NCBI GenBank assembly: GCA_023213195.1
Contig: CP096135.1
Span: forward strand, 2,600,842-2,664,841
Source: Sphingobacteriales bacterium JAD_PAG50586_3
GTDB lineage: Bacteria; Bacteroidota; Bacteroidia; CAMBQF01
Direction: 5' to 3'
DNA length: 64,000 nucleotides
The notes under the pieces: model-generated
Seen by the model: the letters and a program-made list of their open reading frames with translations, nothing else
What the model was told of the DNA's origin: nothing
The model's database searches: none
Translations under genes and position numbers: made by a program
Part shown: piece by piece, positions 21,505 to 32,434 of the stretch
Layout of the letters: each line of letters opens with the position of its first letter
Position numbering within the stretch: the stretch's first letter is position 1

Positions 21505-22164
21505 CTAAACAACTTTTAAAGGTACTTCCAAAAACACGCCAAACTCATTAGCAAAGTTTACACTAACCCTAGCATGCACACTGCCTTGGGCATCGTAAAA
21601 CCGGGCTTTGGTAGCAAGGGGAAAAACACCCTCGTGCCATACATTAGGGTGAATGTACAAGCCTTTATCGCCTTCAAAATAAAAGCTTACAAATTTATCG
21701 GGACTAACATCATCACCCGGCAATGCAAGGGGCACTATATACGGCGTGCCATCTAAAGGAAAAAACAATTGGCCACCATCGGGGTGGTAGTTTGCATGCC
21801 ATAGCAAAACACGTTCAGGGCTTGCAGTTATTTCTTTCTCACGCACAGCATCTCCCGGGTTAACGCACCAGCCCAGCATGTATTGGTCTTTTACCGCATT
21901 GTTTTTGCCAAAGTTATAATCGCCCTCCCACCAAAAATCAAATATGCCATTTTTAGTACCTGCCTGGTTACCTGTACCTGGGTCTATAGGGCGGCCACCA
22001 ACCTTAGGCCACGTTACTATTTCCAGTTTAAAGTCTTTGTAATCATCAACCAATAAGCCATAACCTGCCAGGTTTTCTGGGGTAGCTTTAACTACTTTGG
22101 TTGTATGCCAAGGCAGAGTAGGCGGCACATCAGGCGCCATATAATCAATGGGTTCTGCTATCAT
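21505..22164 (-). CDS. Ureidoglycolate lyase (AllA)-like cupin protein
   Basis: A 219-residue protein matching the AllA fold in its second half: LLWHANYHPDGGQLFFPL, IVPLALPG and GLYIHPNVWHEGVFPL, with the G-x-x-I-x-P-x-x-WH motif that lies in the AllA active site. AllA splits ureidoglycolate to glyoxylate and urea in allantoin use. At about 60 residues more than typical AllA, and without other purine-catabolism genes near it, the exact reaction is open. It starts 9 nt after the YCII gene stop and is probably cotranscribed with it. Confidence 0.65.
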   Translation of the reverse strand: MIAEPIDYMAPDVPPTLPWHTTKVVKATPENLAGYGLLVDDYKDFKLEIVTWPKVGGRPIDPGTGNQAGTKNGIFDFWWEGDYNFGKNNAVKDQYMLGWCVNPGDAVREKEITASPERVLLWHANYHPDGGQLFFPLDGTPYIVPLALPGDDVSPDKFVSFYFEGDKGLYIHPNVWHEGVFPLATKARFYDAQGSVHARVSVNFANEFGVFLEVPLKVV

Positions 22165-22173
22165 TCTTAAATA

Positions 22174-22638
22174 CTAATCTGTTAAACTATTTTTTTGTAA
22201 TGTTTTGTGTATGGCATTTACCTGCATTAATGCAGCAGAGCAATAAAAAGGGTGCAGCTCCATTACCAGCCGCCCCGATTTTATGGCCGGGTCGGTAGCC
22301 GTTAGTTTTTGCGCTTCTTCTACAGTAGCTACATTAAAAATATAAATACCACGCACATCCCAATCATCTTCAAACGGACCGGCAACAACCAGCGTACCTT
22401 CATCGGCCATGCGGCCTATATTCTTCATGTGGCCTGCTTGTATGTTTGCTGCGGTTGTTGAGTCTTGTGTGCGATTAGGGCCTTTCTTCAATAAAGCCAT
22501 TACATACTGTTTCATACCATAATCGTCAGCCCCTAGTTTCTTAGCCAGTAAAGAGTCGTAAGCGGGCTTTGCAGTTTGAGCATTGGCAGTTACAAAGCCT
22601 GTAATTAGCAGTGCCAGTAACAATAGTAGCTTCTTCAT
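22174..22638 (-). CDS. Exported YCII-domain protein
   Basis: A 154-residue protein with signal peptide MKKLLLLLALLITGFVTANA followed by a YCII-like ferredoxin-fold domain (QYVMALLKKGPNR, HMKNIGRMADEGTLVVAGPF, YIFNVATVEEAQKL, MELHPFY). The conserved His in AGHMKNI and the Asp-Pro region DPAIKSGR resemble the YCII pocket. Most YCII proteins are cytosolic; an exported version is less usual but seen in Bacteroidota. Catalytic activity is unproven. It heads a two-gene unit with the AllA-like gene. Confidence 0.8.
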   Translation of the reverse strand: MKKLLLLLALLITGFVTANAQTAKPAYDSLLAKKLGADDYGMKQYVMALLKKGPNRTQDSTTAANIQAGHMKNIGRMADEGTLVVAGPFEDDWDVRGIYIFNVATVEEAQKLTATDPAIKSGRLVMELHPFYCSAALMQVNAIHKTLQKNSLTD

Positions 22639-22654
22639 ATCAATCTGTTTAAAG

Positions 22655-22662
22655 CAAATATA
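22655..22662 (-). promoter_or_regulatory. -7 element upstream of the YCII gene
   Basis: Minus-strand TATATTTG, 17 nt before the YCII start codon. No TTG is seen at the -33 distance. Confidence 0.4.
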
Positions 22663-22686
22663 CCATACATGGCTTTAGGTTGATAA

Positions 22687-22732
22687 AAATACTCGGCATG
22701 CATACCTTTTTCAGATTAAGTACTTACTTTTG
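22687..22732 (+). promoter_or_regulatory. glpD promoter with GCATGCATAC motif
   Basis: TACTTTTG (22725-22732) fits the -7 consensus TAnnTTTG. In place of a -33 TTG lies GCATGCATAC (22696-22705), preceded by AAATACTC. The same block stands upstream of the mlaD-like gene at 60017. An activator or repressor site is inferred. Confidence 0.5.
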
Positions 22733-22754
22733 TAGTACACAAAATTTATAGGTT

Positions 22755-24446
22755 TTGAATAATCAGGAAAACCTTTCATCGCTTAACCGTGCTGCTATTT
22801 CTAAGCAACTTAGCGATAAAGAGTATGATATACTAGTTATAGGCGGCGGCATTACCGGGGCCGGTATTGCATTAGATGCTGCTACCCGCGGCTTAACCGT
22901 CGCGTTGATAGAAAAGCAGGACTTTGCAGCAGGTACCAGCAGCCGCTCTACCAAGCTTATACACGGTGGGCTACGCTACCTAAAGCAGTTTGAAATTGCA
23001 TTGGTACGAGAGGTTGGCTTAGAGCGCGATATTGTGTTCCACAACGCGCCGCACTTGGTTATACCAGAGAAAATGCTGTTGCCAATTGTTAAAAAAGGCT
23101 CGTTAAGCCCTTTTACCGCGTCTATTGGTTTATATGTATACGATTGGTTGGCAGGCGTAGTGCGCGCCGAGCGCCGCAAAATGTTATCAGTAGACGAAAC
23201 CTTAAAAACCGAGCCATTGCTTGATAAGCAAAAGGTAATAGGTGGGGCTATGTATACAGAATACCGCAGCGACGATGCCCGTTTGGTTATAGAAACTATT
23301 AAAAAGGCTGTAGAGCATGGGGCGGTTTGTCTTAACTATGTAGAGGCTAAAAAGCTATTATACAGTTCAGAGGGAAAGACAACAGGTGCCGAGGCTACCG
23401 ATTTAAACAGCGGACAAACCTTTCAGCTTAAAGCCAAAAAAGTAATTAATGCTGCAGGGCCTTGGGTTGATGAGATTAGGGAACTTGATAAATCGCGCAA
23501 AGGGAAACGATTGCACCTTACTAAAGGTATACACATTGTGGTAGACCATGCCCGGTTACCCATACACCACTCTATGTATTTTGATGTGGAAGATGGCCGA
23601 ATGATATTTGCCATACCCCGTGGCGAAACTACATACATAGGCACTACAGATACTAACTACCAAGGGAATAAAGAAAACCCTAGCGTTACCAAGGCTGATG
23701 TTGAGTATGTAATAGCGGCAGCCAATGCCGTGTTTCCTACAGCAAAACTTACTGCTGCCGATGTGCAGTCTACATGGAGCGGCCTGCGCCCTTTAATACA
23801 CGAAGATGGCAAAGACCCTTCAGAATTATCGCGCAAGGATGAGATATTTATTTCCCCATCGGGCTTAATATCTATTGCAGGTGGCAAATTAACCGGCTAC
23901 AGGCAAATGGCGCGCAAGTCGGTTGATGTGGTTTTAAAACAACTAAAAGAGGAAGAAAGCAAGTCTTTTGTGCCTTGTAAAACAGAGAAGATAACCCTAT
24001 CGGGTGGTGGCTTTACAAACCGTAAAGAAATATTCAGGTACATAGAAAGCTGCACAGGCGAAGCCAAGCAAATTGGGGGCACACCTAAAGAAGTAGCCGA
24101 CCTTGTTTGGAAGTATGGTACCAATACTACAGAAATTATAGAGAAGGCATACGAACTGCACGAAGCTAACCGCGCAGCCGGAACAGCCCAACCCGAAAAC
24201 CTGTTGTGGCAGGCCGAAGTATGGTATGCTATTAATAAAGAGTTGGCCTTAAACCTGGGCGATTTTTTAATACGCCGCACGGGGATGTTGTATTTTGAAA
24301 GGCCTAAAATTGCCCCTCGATTAAATTTCTACACACAGCAATTTGCTATAATGCTTAATTGGGATGCTGTAGAGCAAAAGCACCAGGCTGATTATTTTGA
24401 TGTGGAGTACAAAGCGGTGTTAAACTTTACCGAAGAAGCTGAATAA
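22755..24446 (+). CDS. glpD: Aerobic glycerol-3-phosphate dehydrogenase
   Basis: FAD enzyme that oxidises glycerol-3-phosphate to dihydroxyacetone phosphate and feeds electrons to the quinone pool at the inner membrane. At 563 residues it is full length. The FAD-binding GxGxxG is in DILVIGGGITGAGIALDAATRG, followed by AGTSSRSTKLIHGGLRYL. Later blocks are RGETTYIGTTDTNY, WSGLRPLIHEDG and SIAGGKLTGYRQMA, with a C-terminal DAO_C domain. An in-frame TAG at 22749 rules out an earlier start, so translation begins at TTG 22755 (MNNQENLSSLNR). No glpK or glpF is adjacent. Confidence 0.94.
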   Translation: MNNQENLSSLNRAAISKQLSDKEYDILVIGGGITGAGIALDAATRGLTVALIEKQDFAAGTSSRSTKLIHGGLRYLKQFEIALVREVGLERDIVFHNAPHLVIPEKMLLPIVKKGSLSPFTASIGLYVYDWLAGVVRAERRKMLSVDETLKTEPLLDKQKVIGGAMYTEYRSDDARLVIETIKKAVEHGAVCLNYVEAKKLLYSSEGKTTGAEATDLNSGQTFQLKAKKVINAAGPWVDEIRELDKSRKGKRLHLTKGIHIVVDHARLPIHHSMYFDVEDGRMIFAIPRGETTYIGTTDTNYQGNKENPSVTKADVEYVIAAANAVFPTAKLTAADVQSTWSGLRPLIHEDGKDPSELSRKDEIFISPSGLISIAGGKLTGYRQMARKSVDVVLKQLKEEESKSFVPCKTEKITLSGGGFTNRKEIFRYIESCTGEAKQIGGTPKEVADLVWKYGTNTTEIIEKAYELHEANRAAGTAQPENLLWQAEVWYAINKELALNLGDFLIRRTGMLYFERPKIAPRLNFYTQQFAIMLNWDAVEQKHQADYFDVEYKAVLNFTEEAE

Positions 24447-24553
24447 TTTTAAAACACTGACCAATGTCATAGTATAGGACCTGTAACCTAGGGATATTTG
24501 CTTATTAACTATGCTTTATCCGGTAAACATATAGTCCTTACCAAATCATGCTC

Positions 24554-24590
24554 AACAACGGAGTCTGGGAAACCGGATTCCGTTGTTTTT
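24554..24590. terminator. Bidirectional terminator between glpD and permease gene
   Basis: AACAACGGA pairs with TCCGTTGTT around a 16-nt loop and is followed by a T-run. It lies between convergent gene ends. Confidence 0.75.
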
Positions 24591-26538
24591 TTATGCCTCT
24601 TTTGCCAGCTTGCTGTTTCTGTAGCCGTAAGCAAAGTACAGCACAAGGCCAATACCCAGCCATATAAAGAAACGTTCCCAGTTGGTGTGCCCCAGTTGCG
24701 ACATTAAAAACAGGTTGCTTATTAGTGCCAGTATCGGTATCAGCGACCAGTTTCTAATAAAGGTAAACACTAAAATAATAACAAGGATAATTAAGAACAG
24801 GTACTCCGGGGCTTTGGTACGAAATACATCAAATTTGGTAACTACTCTACTTTCAGAAAATTCATTTTTTGTAATGATGTAGGTTTTTATGCCTGTTTCT
24901 TTGCTGTCATCGTATAGCTCTGCTAAGTTTGCTACTACTGTATCACTAGGGTTTTTTAATAGGAATAGTTGTGCGCCTTTTTCTGATAACTCATCATGAT
25001 AAAGTACCCTGCTCTTAGCGGAACTATCTGTAAGTGTTGAAACCTCTTTAACAGTGGTAACTGCTGTTACAGAAGTAAAATCAGTTAAATAGTTACCATA
25101 GCTTTTAATACCCGATTGTATATTGCCCAACTGGCCTGCAATGGCAGCAATAGCAATAACAACTACTACAATAGCGGGAAACCATATACGGCTGTTTAAA
25201 TGCGGTACTTTAAACTTTGGTTTAATGTCTTTTTTATCCATTATAATTATACCTGCCGATACCAACGCAAAGGCAAACAAAGTGCCTATACTGGTTAGGT
25301 CTATAACCTCTTGCAGGTTTAAAAACAAAGCGGGTATGCCCACCATTAAACCGGCCAATAGGGTAGAGAATGATGGGGTTTTGTATTTAGGGTGGATGCG
25401 TGAGAATATGGGAGGCAGTAAACCATCGCGGCTCATGCTCATCCATATACGGGGCTGGCCCAGTTGAAATACTAAAAAGACACTGGCCATGGCTATTACC
25501 GCGCCAATGGCTATAATACCGGCAAGCTTATCAGTTAATGGGGTTCCTATATTCCTAAATGCTTCGGCCATAGGGTCGCCGCCGCCAATTACGCTGTAAT
25601 TAACCATGCCCGACAGTACAAGCGTTACCAGCACATATATAACAGTACAAATAGCCAGTGCATATATCATAGAACGGGGCAAATCGCGCTCGGGTTCCTT
25701 ACATTCTTCGGCAGTGGTAGAAATGGCATCAAAACCTATGTAGGCAAAAAACACGCCCGATATGCCTTTAAGTATGCCGCCAACACCATTAGGCGCAAAA
25801 GGCGACCAGTTTTCGGGCTTTACGTAGAAAGAACCTGCAACTATTACCAGTAATATAATTAGCAGCTTTAGCAATACAAACAGGTTGCTAATGCGTTTAG
25901 ACTCTTTAATACCAACAAACACCAGCCAGAGTAATGGCAACGGTTATAAACAGTGCCGGCAAATCGCAAATAATGCGTAGGCCTGCTATTTGTGGTGCGT
26001 TTATCCACGCGTTAGCACCATCGGTAATGCCATTGGTGGCAAGGCTATCAAAAGCCTTGTGTGCCGATACATAATCCATGCTTAACCATGCCGGGAATTG
26101 GAAGCTGGCGCTGGCCAGGCCATTCCATAGGCCGGTAAAATAATCAGACCACGATATAGCTACCGCTATATTGCCAATGGCATATTCCATTAACAAATCC
26201 CAGCCAATAATCCAGGCTATAAGCTCGCCAAATACTGCATAAGAGTATGTGTAGGCGCTACCGGCTACGGGGATGGTAGATGCAAACTGGGCGTAGCAAA
26301 GTGCCGATAGCAAACAGACTAACGCAGTAAATACATAGAGTAGGGAAGCGCCGGGCCCGCCAACGTGTAGCACCTGACCAATAGAACTAAATATACCGCC
26401 ACCTATTACAGCAGCTATACCAAAGCCGGTAAGGTCTCTTACATTTAAATTACGTTCTAGTACCGGGTGCCCTGTTTCTTCGGGCGATGCTAATATTTTA
26501 CTTATGGGTTTTACCCTGAATAACGATTTTATATCCAC
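24591..26538 (-). CDS. APC-family (CAT-type) amino acid permease, frameshifted near 25928
   Basis: Inner-membrane amino acid transporter of the cationic amino acid transporter subgroup, about 648 residues. The N-terminus has the CAT/YfnA signature RNLNVRDLTGFGIAAVIGGGIF and substrate-site ISWSDYFTGLW. After the break come GVFFAYIGFDAISTTAEECKEP and GQPRIWMSMSRDGLLPP, both diagnostic. A non-membranous insert of about 90 residues splits the last helices, and the C-terminus has four more hydrophobic spans. An extra base in ACTCTGG (around 25924-25930) shifts the frame; removing it gives VAITWLVFVGIKESKR. The transported amino acid is unknown. Confidence 0.9.
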
Positions 26539-26791
26539 CGGAGAGGCTTAAAGTGTTAATTTGGTAAATGTAAGATTTTTGCTGTTTTTTAAACAAAACG
26601 GGAAGAAACATTTTGAGATGGGTAAGCTATAAAAGAATTGTGCCCGTCGCCGGACACAACCCTTAACCCAATTATGAAAAATTACTATTGGAAATTAATC
26701 CGTCACAAAGATTAATATTATTTTTGAGAATAGCAAGATTACGATGAAAGATTTTCATTGTTTTTAAACAATAAATTGTTAAAATCGCACA

Positions 26792-27226
26792 ATGGTTACC
26801 GTAAAAGCACCTGAAACACCCCAAGAATGGGAGAAGTACTTTGAAATAAGGTACAACACCCTGCGCAAAGAATGGGGGCAGCCCATTGGTTCTGAACATC
26901 TTGCAGACGATCATAGTTCAGTTCACGCCTTGGCTTTTGATGATAAAAATAACCCTGTGGGGGTATGCCGTATGCACTTTAATAACCCATTAGAAGCCCA
27001 AATACGCATGATGGGGGTATTGCCTGATGTACGTACTGGTGGTGTTGGTACAGCATTAATTAAATATTGCGAAATAAAAGCGAAAGAAATGGGCGCTAAA
27101 AAAATGGTGCTTGATGCCCGCGATTATGCCATAAAATTTTACGAGAAAAACGGGTATACGCTGGTTAAGCAAACCCATGTGCTTTGGGGACTTATACCTC
27201 ATTTTTGGATGCAAAAGGATTTGTAA
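26792..27226 (+). CDS. GNAT-family N-acetyltransferase
   Basis: A 144-residue acetyltransferase of the GNAT fold. Motif A, which binds acetyl-CoA, is IRMMGVLPDVRTGGVGTALIKYCE (R-x-x-G-V-G-T-A), followed by the motif-B region MVLDARDYAIKFYEKNGY. The N-terminus (TPQEWEKYFEIRYNTLRKEWGQP) matches the ElaA/YjcF-like group. The substrate is unknown. The 253 nt upstream hold a weak hairpin (26638-26660) and A/T-rich sequence but no clear promoter match. A strong terminator follows. Confidence 0.9.
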   Translation: MVTVKAPETPQEWEKYFEIRYNTLRKEWGQPIGSEHLADDHSSVHALAFDDKNNPVGVCRMHFNNPLEAQIRMMGVLPDVRTGGVGTALIKYCEIKAKEMGAKKMVLDARDYAIKFYEKNGYTLVKQTHVLWGLIPHFWMQKDL

Positions 27227-27237
27227 ATACAGCATAA

Positions 27238-27265
27238 AAAAAGGCCGGTTTTAACCGGCCTTTTT
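27238..27265. terminator. Bidirectional terminator after GNAT gene
   Basis: Perfect 13-bp stem (AAAAAGGCCGGTT / AACCGGCCTTTTT) with a 2-nt loop between the convergent GNAT and TonB-receptor genes. Confidence 0.9.
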
Positions 27266-27283
27266 AGTAATTAGCTATTGCTG

Positions 27284-29600
27284 TTACAGTTTAATACGCA
27301 ACTGCAACGTAAAGTTTCTTGGTGGCTCCATAATACCGGGCCTTTGGGCATATATACGGTTGGTTAAGTTTTTAGCTATGAATGATAGCTTTATCTTATT
27401 GCTCAACTCATAAGCCAAACGCCCATCCATTACCCAGTCGCCATTTATGTGTTCGCGTTGGTAGGCATTAAAATCATACCCAAATAAGAACGATGCAAGG
27501 GTAAATATCTCCGGTATCTTCTCGGCCCAGCTACCATAATACACGGTATAGCCAAGCGATAGTTTTTTGTAAGAGAATTCAATATCGCCGCGTATTAAAT
27601 GCCTGTGTGCGGAATTGTAGCATGTTTTGGTAGGCATAAGCGCTATCGGCACGCTTGGTAGCGTATTTAAACATATCGCGTATATACTCTTTTGTACCTT
27701 TAATAGATGATAAAGAATCTAAATCGCCGGGAAAAGTGTAGGTGTAGCCGGCCAGTGTGCGTACTTTAACAGGGCCTATATCGCCCTCGCCCATAACGCT
27801 GAATTCCCAACCAGCAATACGCGCACCTGCTACATTAAATGGCTTTAAGCCAAAGCTTGATGTATCGGCTCCGCTGCTGTTTTTGTAAAAGTAATAGCCA
27901 AAGCGGTACTCAACAAACTTGTAATACTCCTGCCAAAACAAAGCAACATCGGCCAGGGCTTTAAAGTTACCTATGCGGAAACCTTGCTTAATACCCACTT
28001 CGGCGCTCCAGCCACGTTCCACATCCAAGCGCGGGTTAGGTACAATTTTAAGTATAGAAAAATCAGCATCAATAAAACGTTCGCCCACGGTAGGCATGCG
28101 GTACGATTGGCCGTACGATGCCCTGATGAACGTATTTTTAGCAGCCTGCCAGTTTAAGCCCGAACGGAATACTGGTATACCGTATTGAATTAAGGTATCA
28201 ACGGCATTAAGTTCATACCGTAAACCACCAGTAACACTAAACTTCTTGTTTACAAAGTACTCTGCCTGTGCATAAGCCGCACCGGAGTAGGTTAACCGCA
28301 GCCCCGAGTAAAGATTACTTCGCGAAAAACCAAAGTTTAAAGGCAAACCTGCTGTTAAAACTGCCTTTTCTTTAAATCGTTTCTGGTATTGGTAATCGCC
28401 GGTAAAACCGTTAGAGTTTGCATTAGGGTCGGGCGCGTTACCAAACCTGAATACGTTAAGATAGCGGGTACGCAAAATATGCTTAGAGCCTCTATCGTTA
28501 GTATAGGTTAAATGCGGGTCTATAGCGGTTTGCATGTAGCGGTTGTCAGACCATGAGTCGGCTATGTAGGCGTTGCTATCCAAATCAACCGATAAAAAGA
28601 AGAGGCTGTTGTTTTCGCGCTGCCAGTTTACATTAATACCATATTGCAGGCCGGGTTTCTTTTTGCTGGTAACCTGTGTTTTAAACTCAAGCCTGCCGCG
28701 TATAGAGCCGCCTTGGTCTAGGTAGCTGTTTTGCGAGTAAAAGTTACCGCCGCCCACAACATCTATATTGCTAAACTTTTGCTTGTGGCTAAAGCTTATA
28801 CCGTTTTGGCCCGGCTGGTTACCGGTAGACCACCATGCCATGTAAGGGCGCTTAGGGTTTTGGTAAAAGCCGGTAAAAGCGGTAATTTCCGTTTCAGGGT
28901 CGGCTTTGGGCCATGCGGTACGTACGTTTACCACCCCGTTTAGGGCCGATGAGCCGTATACTACAGATGAACTGCCTTTAGTAATCTCTACCTGCTCGGC
29001 ATTTTCCAGCGGGGCAAAGCTCCATTGGTTCATGCCAAGGTCGGCGCTGGATATGCTCAGGTTATCTACCAATACCGCCGTGCGAGAGCCTACACCATAA
29101 GAGTAAGAACTGCCGCCGCGTATAGATATTTGCCCGTCTTGAACCTGCACGCCGGGTGCGCGGTTTACAGCATCGGCAAGGTCAGTAGAGTTGTTGTTTT
29201 TTAATTGGTCTTTGCCTAATACCTCAATAGATACGTTTTCACGTTTCAAATCTTTCTCGTACTGGCTGGCAGATATTACAACCATGCTAAGTTGTTGCTG
29301 TTTGCCACTAAGCTTAATATTTAGGTTGATAATATCTTTGCCCTTAATATTTACTTTACGCTCTACCACATCATAACCTAACATGGTAAATTTAATGGTG
29401 TGTTCTCCGGTGCCAAGCACAACTTTATAGTCGCCTTCCAGGCCGGTTACTACCTTGTTTACACCATCTACATTAATAATAACGCCCGATAGTTTTTCTT
29501 TATTACCGGCATCGGTAACATAGCCGGCTACGGTTGCCGTTTGGCCCCATGCTGCTGCCGATGTGAATAAGAATAGAAATGCTAAGTAAAAGTTCTTCAT
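27284..29600 (-). CDS. TonB-dependent receptor with carboxypeptidase-like N-domain, frameshifted near 27600
   Basis: Outer-membrane active transporter, about 771 residues. Signal peptide (NFYLAFLFLFTSAAAWGQ) is followed by a carboxypeptidase-regulatory-like domain (VAGYVTDAGNKEKLSGVIIN to about residue 105). The TonB plug has the typical DLADAVNRAPGVQVQDGQIS and VEITKGSSSVVYGSSALNGV, and a 22-strand-type barrel follows. Near the C-terminus an extra base in GCACACAGG (27597-27605) breaks the frame; the next frame continues RHLIRGDIEFSYKKLSLGYT to RNFTLQLRIKL. No SusD partner is adjacent, so it is not a SusCD locus. The substrate is unknown, and iron-carrier or vitamin uptake are both possible. 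Confidence 0.9.
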
Positions 29601-29652
29601 TTACAATTGAGAGGTTGATTGATTAGGTTGACTGTGACTAAATTAGAATAAA

Positions 29653-31377
29653 TTATTCCTGTTTAAAAATTATTTTTGCAATGCCCTTGGCAAATTTCAT
29701 CCAAGGGGTTGGTTTGTGTTTATTATACCTTCTTTCAAGGCGCTTTTTGTAGTGGGGTACTTTTGCTTTATTTATTTGTTTTGATGAGTGCGGTACCTTT
29801 AGTGTGGCTAGCTCTACATTGTCTTCATCAACCACACTTAGCTGCACATAATCATTACTAACTACCTGTATTTTGCCCAGCTGGTTGTTAAAGTTTTTAT
29901 TCCCTTTTAAGCCGCCACCGCCTTGGCTCCAAGCATACTTATCATATGCCGGGTAGCCCATCAGCTTGCTAAACTTATTCATATAATAACCTAAGTGTGT
30001 ACCTGCAACAGCTAAGCCACTGGCATTAAGTTCGGGCAAGCCGCTGTTGGTGCCATCGTCTATCTCGTTATGGTGGGTGTCGCCGCTAACTACTATTACA
30101 TCATTAATATTTTCTTTTTTGATAAAGTCCAGCAACTCTTTAGACTGGAATGGATAACCTGCCCAGTAGGTAGAAAATGAAACTGCCATACGGAAACCTG
30201 TACCTTTCTCGCCCGCATCGCCTGCTAAAACATCCTAGGTATTTATGCCCATATCTATTAAATGCTTTAGGTTTTGGTTAAAGGGTAGACCCATTACTAA
30301 AAACTTCCAATCGGCTTTAGAGTTTTTAAGGGTTTGCTTAACCCAATTCATTTGCCTGTTACTAATTATACGGATGTTACTATCGGGTGCAAAAGCCCAA
30401 CGGTTTTTAAGGCTATCGTATTTAAAGTTATAGCCGTTGCCATCGCCGGAAAAGCGGGTGTCTAGCATTATAAACTCAATATTGCCCATGGTAAAAGAGT
30501 GGTAAAAACCATCTGAACTGTCTTTTAAAGCATAGCCCGGAAAGTACTCCACATACCCGCGCATGCAGTTGGTTCGCATAATATCAGGAAAGCTATCAAC
30601 TCTTAGTTTATTAACCAATACACTCTTTTTGCCGCGTTGCTGAAACTCATAACCCACACCCGAAATGCCAGCCCAACGCGATGCTCCCCATGCATCATCA
30701 TCATCAGGAACATACGCAATAGGTAAATTTTGCAGGGTTTGTTTCATGCGTTTTTCATCGTACCTCCGGCGGTATGACTCTTCTACAGCCGAATATTTTA
30801 CCGGGTACTCATCGCCCATTTGGTAGCTAGGGTAAGTAAAATCGCCGGTGTGTATAAGCATGCGTGGCTTCAGTTTTGCCATCACATCAAAGGTTTTCAT
30901 GTTTACCGATTCTTGACAAGAGCCGGTTACAAAAAGGTAATCGCCACGCTCGCCCGGCTTAGGAAAGGTTTGGAAAGTACCGTGAATACTATCTATAATT
31001 AACGGAGCATGTTCGCGTGTAACATTTCCGGCGCTGTCTGTAGTTTCAATATCTGCCTGCGGAAAAAGGAATTGTACCTTATATAGAGTATTACTTTTTA
31101 AACCTGTAAGGTTGATGATGTATGAATTGTCTTTACCGGCGGCGGTTTCTAAATCAAAATATTGGTCTTGGGCTGCCGGGTTATTTGCTTCAATGTAGTT
31201 CATGGTAAACTCCATTGGCTTAACGGTGCGGACATAAATACGTACGCTGCTATCGGTAACCGCGCCTACTACCGGCCCGTGTGTAATATATTGGGCCTTA
31301 GCAGTTATGACTAAAAACAATAATAAAATTACTAAGTAAGGAGAGCGGTTAGGCAGCCCCAAATGGTATGCATGCAT
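29653..31377 (-). CDS. PhoD-like alkaline phosphatase/phosphodiesterase with in-frame TAG
   Basis: Exported metallophosphatase of the PhoD superfamily, about 574 residues. A hydrophobic signal (SPYLVILLLFLVITAKAQ) precedes a PhoD N-terminal beta domain (THGPVVGAVTDSSVRIYVRT). The catalytic part shows VTGSCQES, LIHTGDFTYPSY, DDDDAWG and VIVVSGDTHHNE, the metal-site motifs. Codon 381 is TAG (30235-30237), yet the same frame continues DVLAGDAGEKGTGFRMAVSF; the expected residue is probably Trp (TGG). ATG 31377 is the only upstream Met. The stop is probably a base-call error or a recent mutation. Confidence 0.87.
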
Positions 31378-31498
31378 AACAGCTAAAATAGAAGTATAAT
31401 TTTAAATACACTATTAAGCAGCAATTAATTTTAAGAAAAATTTAATGTATAGAAACAATGCAAAATGCATAATGCAAAATTCAGAATGCAGAGGGCTT

Positions 31499-32428
31499 TT
31501 AAATCCTTTCCGATACTTCGTACTTGTTACGGTCTGCCGAGTTACGAGATACAAGCTCGGCAATAAAGCCGGTCATAAACAACTGCGTACCTATTACCAT
31601 AAATAGCAAACCGAAATAGAACAATGGCCTTTCAGTCATTTTATATTGCTCAAAAGCAAACTTGGCCACAGCTAAATACAAGGCAATAACAAAACCGGCC
31701 AGGAATGATAAAAAGCCCAACACACCAAACAGGTGCATGGGGCGCTTGCCAAACTTGCTTACAAATATTATAGAGAGCAAATCTAACGGGCCATTGATAA
31801 AACGGTCTAGCCCAAATTTGGTAACACCAAACTTGCGGGCACGGTGGGCAACCACCTTTTCGCCAATTTTTTTAAAGCCTGCCCACTTGGCCAGTACGGG
31901 AATATAGCGGTGCATTTCGCCATATACCTCTACACTTTTAACTACATCTTTTCTGTAGGCTTTAAGGCCGCAGTTAAAGTCGTGCAGGTAAATACCGCTC
32001 ATTTGGCGGGTAGTCCAGTTGTATAGTTTGGTGGGTATGGTTTTGCTTAAAGGGTCAAAACGTTTTTGTTTCCAGCCCGATACCAAGTCAAAGCCGTCTT
32101 CTATAATCATGCGGCGCAGTTCCGGCACTTCATCGGGGCTGTCTTGCAAATCGGCATCCATGGTAATAACCACATCGCCCTCGGTAGCTTCAAAGCCCAC
32201 GTTTAATGCGGCCGATTTACCATAGTTCCTGCGGAACTTTATGCCTTTTATAGGGTACTTTTCTTTTAGCGATTGTACAATAGCCCACGATTTGTCGGTG
32301 CTACCATCGTCAACCATAACAACCTCGTAACTAAGGCTGTTTTGGCGCATAACACGGTCTATCCACTCCACCAACTCTGGCAGAGATTCTTCTTCATTTA
32401 AAAACGGTACTACAATAGATATATCCAT
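31499..32428 (-). CDS. Family 2 glycosyltransferase with two C-terminal membrane helices
   Basis: Polyprenyl-phosphate-type sugar transferase (DPM1/GtrB-like), 309 residues. GT-A motifs are ISIVVPFLNEEESLPELVEW, VVMVDDGSTDKSW, RRNYGKSAALNVGFE and the metal-binding MDADLQDSPDE, followed by DFNCGLKAYRKDV. Two C-terminal helices (HLFGVLGFLSFLAGFVIALY and LFYFGLLFMVIGTQLFMTGF) anchor it in the inner membrane. It lies 6 nt after the DUF4199 gene stop and is almost surely cotranscribed with it. The donor sugar cannot be told. Confidence 0.92.
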   Translation of the reverse strand: MDISIVVPFLNEEESLPELVEWIDRVMRQNSLSYEVVMVDDGSTDKSWAIVQSLKEKYPIKGIKFRRNYGKSAALNVGFEATEGDVVITMDADLQDSPDEVPELRRMIIEDGFDLVSGWKQKRFDPLSKTIPTKLYNWTTRQMSGIYLHDFNCGLKAYRKDVVKSVEVYGEMHRYIPVLAKWAGFKKIGEKVVAHRARKFGVTKFGLDRFINGPLDLLSIIFVSKFGKRPMHLFGVLGFLSFLAGFVIALYLAVAKFAFEQYKMTERPLFYFGLLFMVIGTQLFMTGFIAELVSRNSADRNKYEVSERI

Positions 32429-32434
32429 TCTCGC

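Noticed and set aside
26674-26715. 13-codon open frame (MKNYYWKLIRHKD) as a leader peptide before the GNAT gene
   Set aside because: No terminator/antiterminator pair follows and the GNAT function gives no reason for attenuation; chance is likely.
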